Of a stretch of DNA of 64,000 bases, positions 11,220 through 21,200 are shown one piece after another. Under the pieces are notes generated by a model. The model saw only the letters and a program-made list of their open reading frames with translations. It was not told where the DNA came from and did not search any database. This stretch comes from Alisma plantago-aquatica (taxonomy: Eukaryota; Streptophyta; Magnoliopsida; Alismatales; Alismataceae), in the NCBI GenBank assembly GCA_963693085.1, contig OY856412.1:1065095744-1065159743 (forward strand), in the 5' to 3' direction. Position numbers and translations under genes: made by a program. The first letter of the stretch is position 1; each line of letters opens with the position of its first letter.

Positions 11220-12584
11220 ATTTTTGATGGAGTTTTGCAACGCCACTAAAAATCTTAGAGATGATGAGTCTCTAATTTTAGCCTTGCTTGTATTATGGTA
11301 AGATCTCCACCCGCGTGTGCAAAGACACACGGAAGTCTTATCGTAATATAGTTTAAGGGTCGAATCCACGGGACAACGGTCTTATTTATAGTTTAAACAA
11401 GATGGAAAACCTTTTAGCCTTACTTAACTACTTAAAGATTGATATTTAGACCGAAAGTTTGATTTGGTTGTTTAAACTAGATGCAAGGAAAGTAAAAGCA
11501 AGAAAGTAGAAACTAAGATTAGCAAATGATGATGGATCACTGGGGTGATGTGGGTATTCACCACCACTACACATGAATTGCACTTATACCAAACATAGAA
11601 AAACTTGTAAGAAAGATACATGGATGTTGTACAATATCGATGTCTTATAGGACAAGAGTAATGCACACATACTTCATGGGTTGAGTAACTCTCATTCGGT
11701 ACGTATCTATGTGTCAATGAAGATATGTAGTCTCCGAAGAGAAAATCTTACTCAACCTCGTGAAATGTGCATCGGAAAACCAACAAGTGAGCGATAATTA
11801 CCAAATCGATTAGCATCCTTATAGACTATCCCTCTTTCGAGGATATAGCTACGAGAAATGTGAGAGTGTTGCAACGTCAGCCATTCCCGAACGAATGGTC
11901 AAGTACTTTGCACCACTCTCTCCTCAGAGTGTGTTCCTCGACCTGTCAAGGTTGCACTTTTGCGCGTAAACTGATTCCATTTCATAGTACAAAAGTGCAA
12001 CGATGGAGGTGAGTTTACTCCACTCCTTGGAAAGCGTTCCTAGATACCGAAACGGGTGCGTGGTGGATACACACACCAGAAACCAACACTAAATCGGTAT
12101 TCGAGTCTCAAGAGCGGTCGTAGACAAACCACAATGAAAGACAATAGATGCATACAAGAATGCGGCCAACATCCAAGGATGTATGAAACGATTTAGTATT
12201 GAAACGAAATGATAACATCTTTTTAGTACAATATACAAAACATGGGAAGTGGGGCTAGTCCCCGCGCCCAAGTGAATGGAACTACTCGCTCCTCATAGAG
12301 GGAGCAACAAAGGAGGAGGCGAGAAGAGAGAGAAAGAACAACATCTCCACGGAGGAGGGAAGGTTGAACCCTTGGTGGAGAGAGCAACGATCTTCACCCT
12401 TTGTGGCTTGATTGATGACGGATCTTCTCTTCTCACCTTCTTTGTTGATGAGAGAGAAGGTAGCTTGATGATGGGACGTGGATCTCAAACCGGCAGCCTT
12501 GGGGCGATGGATGGAATTGCTCTGGAACTGGAGAGGCAGCCTCTGGGCGTCTGAGATATCCCCCTTGGGAGGACCCTTGGGGTC

Positions 12585-12593
12585 TTATTTATA
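12585..12593 (-). promoter_or_regulatory. TATA box in the 5' LTR of element A
   Basis: Minus-strand TATAAATAA downstream of the U3 array. This is the copy that would drive the genomic transcript. Confidence 0.65.
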
Positions 12594-12606
12594 GGCCTTG
12601 AGTGAA

Positions 12607-13190
12607 GTCCAAACAGTTTGGAGACCGTTTGGACCTCAAGACCGTTTGGGGCCTCAAGACCGTTTGGACCTCAAGACCGTTTGGCTTCAATCGGTCTTGA
12701 GACCGTTTGGCTTCAAACGGTCTTGAGACCATTTGGCGTCAAACGGTCTTGAGACCGTATGAACTCCATGTGGTCTTGGGACCGTTTGGCTTCATGCGGT
12801 CTTGAGACCGTTTGAACACCATGCGGTTTCGAGACCGGTTGGCTTCATGCGGTCTTGGGACCGTTTGAACTCCATGCGGTCTCGGGACCGTTTGGCTTCA
12901 TGCGGTCTTGGGACCGTTTGAACTCCATGCGGTCTCGGGTCTGTTTGGCTTCATGCGGTCTTGGGACCGTTTGAACTCCATGCGGTCTCTGGACCGTTTG
13001 GCTTCATGCGGTCTTGGTACCGTTTGAACTCCATGCGGTCTCGGGACCGTTTGGCCTCATGCGGTCTTGGGACCGTTTGAACTCCACGCGGTCTCGGGAC
13101 CGTTTGGCTTCATGCGGTCTTGGGACCGTTTGAACTCCACGCGGTCTCGGGACCGTTTGGCTTCATGCGATCTTGGGACCGTTTGAATCC
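12607..13190. repeat. U3 tandem array, element A right LTR
   Basis: Same unit as 2616-3150, with about two more copies. Most units carry a GACCGTTTG core, with scattered point changes. Confidence 0.9.
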
Positions 13191-13385
13191 ACTCAATCTT
13201 GAGGATGGGTTATTCTTTTATGATTTTTTTGTGCTTTTTCTGCAAATATAAAAGGAAAAAGTTAGTCTGATGGTGTATTTACAAAAAGGGGTAAAATTAG
13301 GATTATGTTATAGTTTAAACGTAAAAAAGAGTATGGAAAACTAAAGAAAAAGACTAAGATAATCGACTAAAATGGGAGGTTATCA

Positions 13386-13390
13386 GTATT
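13386..13390. repeat. target-site duplication of element A, right copy
   Basis: gtatt, paired with gcatt at 1228-1232. Confidence 0.7.
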
Positions 13391-14576
13391 CAACAGGTAA
13401 AGCATATTAAACAAGGCTAAACAGCTATGACTAAATAGTAGGTCAATTTATATTCTAAAAAGGAATATGAAGAATATGTATAATAGTTGACTTCTCTTAC
13501 CGCCTCATAATTTAAGAAATTAGTACAAGGATAAGGAAAATGCTTCAACCAATGTGAGATGTATGTCACCCTCAGCCCATATACTACACGGTTGTACATC
13601 TTTTATTATTCCCCGAGGATTTGATTCATACTGCCAAAATCCAACCTCCCCCTATGAAGGACAACTGATGGTGCCATACAAGATCCATGGAAGAGTTGAA
13701 ATCCATGACCTCTCCAAAACCTCTTGGTCATGACAAGAGAACACCGTAGAGACATACCAGTCAACTACAAAAGAGTGACATATGGTCACAAAAGCATCGG
13801 CTCACACATGGACATCCATGTAAAACTCCTTACCCACCTTGGTATGGGTAATAGTGGTACATGAATAGGCTCACACATGGACGTTTTCAAAAGGAGGAGT
13901 GGCTCACTCATGGCCATCCATATCACAAGGTGGTCGGCTTGCGCATGGCCATCTCACGCAACCTGTAATTATGGATGCAAGGAGATACTCAACTTGCACC
14001 CCTGCATATTCAAAAATATGTGTTCTGAGTTAAACTCATTTCACCAATCCAACAAATAAAGCTGACACCAGAATTGGATCTATGGAACAAGGAAAATACA
14101 TGATTAGGTTTCACTTGATTATTTAGCCAATTGGGTGACTTTTAGCATCAATCAAGTTACAATGTATAAAGTGAAAACAAACTCTACATGATTAAGGGTG
14201 TGTTGCATATTTAGGAGATATAAAATGTGTAAGGTGTGAACTAGTCACACGATCACCACATGATACTCATTGCTCTACCATTCACAAGGACACCATCAAT
14301 GTCACACATCATCATGGGATCTCAATCCCTTAATCACATTACTTGAGGATATCACTTTCAATAGGCATTAAGCAATCATTAGATCATACTACCCATCACG
14401 TTAAGCCATGCATATTTAACACTACATTGTGCCACTTGGATGTGCATAAGCACCGCCCTGTAGCGCATAATCATCACCACAACATACACATGCCATGACA
14501 TACATATCACCTGCAAGGTTAACTCTTATAAACAAGACAGAGAAATTACCATACTATAATGACCATTTCAAGATAG
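13391..14576. other. non-coding sequence between elements A and B
   Basis: No convincing gene. Holds the short direct repeats at 13797-13952. Confidence 0.55.
13797..13952. repeat. four short direct repeats
   Basis: ggctcacacatggac-type 15-20-bp motifs at about 13799, 13869, 13902 and 13935, decaying in sequence (ggcttgcgcatggcc in the last). The last two steps are 33 bp. Confidence 0.6.
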
Positions 14577-14581
14577 AGAAA
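14577..14581. repeat. target-site duplication of element B, left copy
   Basis: agaaa, identical to 26187-26191. Confidence 0.88.
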
Positions 14582-14949
14582 TGATGTGGTTTTTGAATGC
14601 ACTAACAAATTTACCCGGGGCTGAAATCCCCGAGCTTTTACCAAAACCAAGTGCAACAATACCACCCGCAAGCGGACGGGTCTTATCACAGTATAGTTGA
14701 GGATCGAACCCAAAGGACAACATTTTTAAGAATCTTTGTCAGTTAGATCTAGCTCAAGTAAAACTAATATTTAGAACAAAAGGGTGATTTGGGTTGTTTA
14801 AACTAATTGCAGGAAAGTAAAAGCTGAATTAAAGATAGGTTCGGATCAAAGATATGGAATCGATGGGATGGTACTGGGTTTGACCACCGCTACACACACA
14901 AACATACTCTATTGCAAACAATCCAGGCACGATATAACACTCCAAGTAG

Positions 14950-15425
14950 AGCTGTTGCAGAACCCCCCATATGGGTGTTAGGTCCGCGTAAGCATCACCA
15001 TAGGCAGCAGATTTCTCGTCGCCATCCGGATCACATGTCTTACGGCTCTGAAGATACAGAAATCCACGGAGGTTGTGAACCCCCCATACGGGCGTTAGGC
15101 GCACAGAAGAGTCATTGAAGGCTAGATGGCTCGTCCCCTCGTGGATCATACACTTACTACCTTGATGAAATCCCATCCTATTTCTAGTTTGGGAGTCAGC
15201 CGCGTTAACCGATAACCAAGCAGGAGGGTGACATGCAAGGAAACATCGACGATTAGTAAGATGATACAAAATCCAACTAAGGTTGTGAACCCCCTATACA
15301 GGCGTTAGGTGCACAGAAGCGTCACCGAAGGCTAGATGGCTCGTCCCCTCGCGGATCATACACTTACTACCTCAAGGAATCCCCTTCTATTTCTAGTCAG
15401 GGAGTCAAACTCGTTAAACGACGTT
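14950..15425. repeat. internal repeats in the LTR of element B
   Basis: Three copies of a segment with gaaccccc(c)ata and gcgttagg blocks start near 14953, 15071 and 15281. The last two share about 140 bp, including a ctagatggctcgtcccctcg block. The same set is in the right LTR from about 24410. Confidence 0.8.
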
Positions 15426-15853
15426 CGAACCCATGCATTGAAGTTATCGCAACATAGGGAGCACAAATATGAAAACAAGCATATAACCAACCTACAAGCT
15501 TAACGATAAACAACAAAATGAAGAGTTATATATATTGCCATGGAAAGATTAACAAAAGAACATGATTTGCATGGGCAGCGGGGCTAGTCCCCGCACCCCA
15601 GCGAAAGAGGACTACTCGCTCATGATGCGAGATACAAGAAGGATAGGAGAGAAAGATAGATCCACCATGGGCTCCGTGCAGAGGGTGGACGCAGCCCGGT
15701 GAAGAAGATGTGCTCCTTGCTCCATCTTCTTTCTCTTCTTGGCTTCCTTGGATGCAACACCAGCAGTAGGTGGAGTGGAACTTGATCGGGGTGGTGCTCT
15801 GGAAGCCTCTCGGTGTCCGGATCCGATGCCTTCAAATCGGGACCCTGGGGGTC

Positions 15854-15861
15854 TATTTATA
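15854..15861 (-). promoter_or_regulatory. TATA box in the 3' LTR of element B
   Basis: Minus-strand CTATAAATAG directly downstream of the U3 array; counterpart at 25309-25316. Confidence 0.65.
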
Positions 15862-15873
15862 GGTTCAGATCTG

Positions 15874-16570
15874 ACCCCAAACAGTTTGGAGACCGTTTGG
15901 GCGCCAAACAGTTTGAAGACCGTTTGGGCGCCAAACGGTCTTGAGACCGTTTGGGCACCAAACGGTTTGGAGACCGTTTGGGCACCAAACGGTTTGCTTC
16001 GATCGGTCCTGGCCTTGGCGTGGTCGTGCGGCTTTAGTTCTTCAATCGATCCTTGTGCTTGCGTCGAACGGTCTTGGGACCACATGGGACCAAACGGTCT
16101 TGAGACCGCATGGGACCAAACGGTCTGGAGACCACATGGGACCAAACGGTCTTGAGACCGCATGGGACCAAACGGTCTGGAGACCGCATGGGACCAAACG
16201 GTCTTGAGACCGCATGGGACCAAACGGTCTTGGGACCGTATGGGACCAAACGGTCTTGGGACCGCATGGGACCAAACGGTCTTGGGACCGTATGGGACCA
16301 AATGGTCTTGGGACCGTATGGGACCAAACGGTCTTGAGACCGCATGGGACCAAACGGTCTTGCGACCGTATGGGACCAAACGGTCTTGAGACCGCATGGG
16401 ACCAAACGGTCTTGAGACCAAATGGGACCAAACGGTCTTGAGACCGCATGGCTTTCTTTGGCAACCGGTTTCGTCATTCATTCTTCGTGTATTCCGCCTA
16501 ACGGTCTTGGGACCGCGTGGACCCAAACGGTCTTGAGACCGCAAGGATCCAAACGGTCTTGAGACCGTAT
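15874..16570. repeat. U3 tandem array, 26-bp units (element B, left LTR)
   Basis: More than 20 units, mostly accaaacggtcttgagaccg plus catggg. The CGGTCTTGAGACCG core is almost a perfect palindrome. Because 26 is not a multiple of 3, all frames stay open and give spurious proteins of up to 365 residues. A run at 16002-16070 interrupts it with non-repeat sequence. Confidence 0.93.
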
Positions 16571-16747
16571 GCATGGAGTTGCTTGATTTTCCTGCATTAA
16601 ATGAAAGATATTTAGTTAAAATCTTGATTATTGAATCAACTAAGTAGTTTTGTGCATTATGATTCACATTAGGGTGAAAAGATGTGGAATAGAGATGAAA
16701 TTGTTCCAAAAAGGTAATAGAATTTCATGATGAGTATGCACTCATCA

Positions 16748-16762
16748 AAACACCCTGAACTT
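16748..16762 (-). other. polypurine tract of element B
   Basis: Minus strand AAGTTCAGGGTGTTT directly before the 3' LTR. Related CTAAGTTCAGGGTGG motifs recur at about 17930-17945 and, more diverged, 17385-17397. Confidence 0.55.
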
Positions 16763-17142
16763 AAATCATTGCTTGTCCTCGAGTAACATAAAGTTTGAAA
16801 CTGTTGCCTAATGAAATACTTTCGATCCGTGTGATTTCTTCATCTTCACATCACACATGTGTTCTTTCTGCTCAGTATGAATGAGTACCATAACTTCCTG
16901 GGACCACAAAACACGTCTTTCCATAGCTTCGTTACTGAGTTCGTTTCCCAACAACGCTTCCTCCCCACTTTTTCCAACACCAAGTATGTCGAAGAGTTTT
17001 GTAGGAGTTCTGAGATACCCGCAGAATCAGTAAGTATGCATCCGATCTGACACTAGTGTAGTTCAGGATGGTGGGGCATGTATTGTGCCCTTAGGTAGAA
17101 AAAGGAGTGAAAGGTGGTATGGAAAGAAGAAGTAAATCTATC

Positions 17143-17326
17143 CTCTATTCGACTTGAGATTTTTATTTGTTTTACAATTTTATTTATTGCATATTTTTTG
17201 TGTGCACTATGGCATCTTTTATTATAGATCTCTCCTCTATTCGACTCGAGATTCCATTTCTTTTTGTGTGCACTTTGGCATCTTTTATTGCAGATCTCTC
17301 CTCTATTCGACTCGAGATTGCATTTT
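17143..17326. repeat. tandem repeat in 3' interior of element B
   Basis: Three copies of a segment starting ctctattcgact(t/c)gagat at 17143, 17235 and 17301. The last two are 66 bp apart; the first carries an extra ~26 bp. They lie just downstream of the internal TATA box on the element strand. Confidence 0.8.
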
Positions 17327-17340
17327 TGGTGGTACGCCCC

Positions 17341-17348
17341 TATTTATA
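17341..17348 (-). promoter_or_regulatory. internal TATA-like box of element B
   Basis: Minus-strand CCTATAAATAGGGG in the env position, matching the placement of the internal TATA box in element A. Confidence 0.35.
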
Positions 17349-18223
17349 GGAAGGGGTATGGAAGAAGTGGATACGGGGGAAGTGGCGTGCCACCCCGAAC
17401 TTAGGGTTTGGCAAAAGTTTGGCTATTTTGGTGGTATTAATGGATGGAGGGATACGAAGATGATAGAAGAAGTGTAGAAGAGGGTTCAGATCAAAATGCA
17501 ACTTGATTTACAATTCAAAACCGGGTTATTCTCTTTTTCATACTCTGCTCAAATAATGACTTGATGCGGATCCGGTGGGGATTCTGATCCATTGTTTCAC
17601 TAGTCAGTTAGGGAGCACGACGTGTTTGATCCTTATCAGTTTGACAGATACTTACCATTTTGTAAAAAGAATTATGATGTTAGGAATCATAAGCTTCATA
17701 GGATGGTTTCAGGCAAAAAGGCAAGTTTCCAAAGTCAGTGCTCTTGAGGATTCGCTTTGAATAAGGAGAATATTATGATCGAAAGTGCATAGCAAGATAG
17801 TTAGTTACATTTTTATCGACAAGAGTCAAAATTTCATCAGGTATCTGTTCAAAAATTTTGAAAAATTTTATGATAAAGACAACTTATATGAGAGAGGGTG
17901 TTTATGGAAGTGAAGTACGTACCACCCACCCTCCACCCTGAACTTAGATATTTGCTCATCCTCGAGCAAACCCTAAATTCAAGATGGAGGGGAAAGGAAA
18001 CACCAGGTATGACTGCCGAGAATGATTTCGTTCTGGTCAGCGCCACTCTGATCTCGTGTTCTGAAAGAAAACTATCTCATAAGGAAAATTTTATTTAAGG
18101 AAAATTTATCTATAAGGTAAGAAACAAAATTTGAAAAGGAGAAGTAAAACAGATTTATCGGTCGGGTTGCCTCCCGACGAGCACCTTTATTTTATGTCGA
18201 TGGCTTGACAGAGTTCTTCGGTA

Positions 18224-21200
18224 TTATGGTGGATCCTTTGGATTGTTGAATTCCAACATTATTTCGGTGCCTTTGTCAGTTGATGTGAAGTATCTTTTCA
18301 AGCGGTGACCATTTGCTATAAATTCGCCAGAGCTGTCACTCCATAAAGAGAAAGCACCATGAGGAGAGATGCTTTTGACGATGTAAGGTCCACACCAACG
18401 TGAGCGGAGTTTCCCTGGGAACAATTTTAATCTGGAATTGAAAACTAGAACTTGGTCTCCCACTCGTATGTCTTTTCGTTTCAGATGTCCATCATGCCAG
18501 AGTTTTATATGTTCTTTGTAGATTCGTGCATTCTCATAGGCTGACATTCTGAGTTCATCCAGCTCATGGAGTTGCAGAATTCTGGCTTGACCCGCTTGTT
18601 TCGTATCGAAGTTTATTTGTTTAATTTCCCACCATGCCTTATATTCTAGTTAGACTGGCAGGTGGTAACCCTTTCCATTTATCAATCGAAAAGGTGTAGT
18701 CCCAAGGGGAGTCTTATAAGCGGTCCGGTAAGCCCATAAGGCGTCGTTGATTTTTGTTGACCAGTCTTTTCGATTGCGTCCGACGGCTTTTTCGAGAATA
18801 GACTTAAGTTGACGGTTGGATACCTTGACTTGTCCACTTGTTTGTGGATGGTATGGTGAAGCTATTTTGTGTGAGACACCATATTTTCTTAATAAAGCTT
18901 CAAAGCTTCTTTCAATAAAATGGGAGCCTCCGTCAGAAATCACGGTTCGCGGTACTCCAAACTGTGGGAAGATGATATCTTTGAATAATTTGATGACGGG
19001 TTTTGAATCACTAGTGAAAGTTGGGATAGCTTCGACCCATTTTGAAACGTAGTCCACTTCTACTAAGATATACGAGAATCCATTGGAAGATGGGAATGGT
19101 CCCATATAATCCACTCCCCAAACATCAAATATCTTGACTTCTTGCCATAGATTCAGTGGCATTTCGTCTCTCTTGGTTATATTGTCGGCCCTTTGACATT
19201 TATCACAGGATTGGACAAAATCGTAGGAATCTTTGGATAAAGTCGGCAAGAAGAAACCACATTGCAAAACTTTTAAAGTTGTCTTCTTTGAGCTCATGTG
19301 GCCGCCTACAGGTCCTGAGTGACATTGTTCTAAAATAGAATGGGCTTCTTCTTCGGCAACGCAACGTCTATACAATCCATCTGCACAGAGTTTAAAAAGA
19401 TATGGTTCATCCCAATAGTAATGCTTCACATCATGCATAAATTTCTTCAGAGCGTTCCCGGTGTATTGGGGATGGATGACTCCGGCGGCAAGGTAGTTTA
19501 CGAAGTCGAAATACCATGGTTCGAATCTTGAGACCCTCATAAGTTGATCATATGGTAGGGAGTCGTTTATCGGAATCCCTTCAGCATCCAGAGTGTGGAT
19601 GCGACTGAGGTGATCTGCCACGACATTCTCCGTCCCTTTTTTATCTCTTATTTCTAGGTCAAATTCTTGTAGAAGGAGTATCCATCTGATCAGCCTTGGC
19701 TTAGCATCCTTCTTTGCCATAAGATAACAGATAGCAGCATGGTATGTGTAAACGATGACCTTCGAACCAATTAGGTAGGATCTGAATTTATCGAAGGCAT
19801 AGATGACTGCCAGAAGTTCCTTCTCAGTAGTAGCGTAACTCCTTTGAGCTTCGTCGAGGGTTTTCGACGCATAATAGATCACATAATGTTTTTTCTCTAT
19901 GTACTGCCCTAAGACAGCACCCACCGCGTAATCATTGGAATCACACATAATTTCAAAGGGGTGGTCCCAATCGAAAGCTCTAATGATGGGGGTAGTTGTA
20001 AGGGCTTTCTTCAGCGTATCAAAACTTTTGACACATTCTTCATTGAAATTAAAATCAACATCTTTTAAAAGTAGATTGGTCATCAGATTTGTTATCTTGG
20101 TAAAATCTCGTATAAACCTTCTATAGAATCCAGCGTGACCAAGGAAAGCGCGAACTTCCTTCACATTTGTGGGAATAGCCAATTTAGATATGACTTCTAT
20201 CTTGGCTGTATCAACTTCAATTCCTCTGTTGCTAACCCTGTGGCCCAAGACAATGCCTTCCTTTACCATAAAGTGGCATTTCTCCCAATTTAGCACCAGA
20301 TGTGCTTCTTCACAACATTTGAGGACCATGGAGAGATGCTTAAGACAGGAATCAAAGGAGTCCCCATACACAGAACCCATGAAGACCTCCATAACAGTTT
20401 TAGTAAGCCCCACAAAAATGGCAGTCATGCAACGTTGAAAAGTTGTGGGGGCATTACACAGACCAAACGGCATCCTTTTAAAAGCATATGTCCCGAAGGG
20501 ACAGGTGAAAGTCATTTTTTCTTGATCATCTGGATGTATGGGAATCTGATAGAATCTAGAGTAACCATCCAGGTAACAAAAATATTCTTGATGGGCCAAT
20601 CTTTCTAAAACTTGATCGAGGAAGGGAATAGGAAAATGATCCTTTCGAGTGGCCTTGTTTAATTTTCTATAATCAATACACATCCGCCACCCAGTGACCA
20701 TTCGAGTGGGGATGAGCTCATTGTTTTCGTTTCTCATAACAGTTGTCCCTCCTTTCTTGGGAACCACATGAACTGGGCTCACCCATGGTGAGTTCGATAT
20801 CGGGTATATTATTCCGGTTGTAAGAAGTTTGATGATCTCGCGACAGACCACTTCCTTCATATTCAGGTTCAACTTTCGTTGATGCTCGATGGTTGGCTTA
20901 TGGTTTTCCATCATGGGGATCTTGTGCATGCACAAAGCTTGACTGACCCCTGTGAGGTCGCTCATCTTATAGCCTATGGATTTCTTCCTTTCCCTTAATA
21001 CCTCCAGAAGTTTCTCTTCTTGCTTGGTTGTTAGATCAGAGTTTATGATCACTGGAAAAGCTTTGAGATCGTCTAAAAACATGTACTTCAGTCCTTCAGG
21101 TAGGGGCTTCATTTCAGGAGGTTCTGGTTTTTCACTAGTTTCTTCTGTAGTTCTGGTAGTCTTTAGTTCTTCGTAAGTAGCTTCAGCATTCTCTTTAGTA

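Larger units (their letters stand above)
1233..13385 (-). mobile_element. element A: Athila-type Ty3/gypsy LTR retrotransposon
   Basis: A complete 12.15-kb element on the minus strand. Two long direct repeats, each TG...CA, flank a gag-pro-pol region read leftwards. The 5' LTR is therefore the right copy (11225-13385) and the 3' LTR the left (1233-3340). A primer-binding site complementary to tRNA-Asp follows the 5' LTR and a purine tract precedes the 3' LTR. Gag and pol match the Athila branch of plant Ty3/gypsy elements: a long gag with the Athila-type core, and pol ending near a GGTTGCCTCCC motif. No env-like frame is present between pol and the 3' LTR. The coding region has several frameshifts and stops, so the element cannot move by itself. 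The LTRs differ by about 6 substitutions in the first ~175 bp by eye. Confidence 0.92.
11225..13385 (-). repeat. 5' LTR of element A
   Basis: 2161 bp, direct copy of 1233-3340, slightly longer because its U3 array has more units. Confidence 0.93.
14582..16747 (-). repeat. 3' LTR of element B
   Basis: 2166 bp, direct copy of 24038-26186, TGATGTGG...CTCATCA on the plus strand. U3 array and TATA box as in A; R/U5 contains internal repeats. Confidence 0.94.
16763..18217 (-). other. non-coding 3' interior of element B
   Basis: Between pol and the 3' LTR. No env-like frame. Holds three purine-tract-like motifs, a 66-92-bp tandem repeat, an internal TATA box and, next to pol, the Athila-typical gggttgcctccc motif. 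Confidence 0.6.

Noticed and set aside
15874..16570. Regular palindromic repeats with spacers resemble a CRISPR array
   Set aside because: Spacers are near-identical, the context is a plant LTR with a second copy in the other LTR, and no cas genes exist.
15612..16709. 365-residue open frame, and several of 75-220 residues on both strands, across the LTR arrays (also 25241-26106)
   Set aside because: The 26-bp repeat has no stop in any frame, so all six frames stay open. The proteins are only the repeat read in turn.
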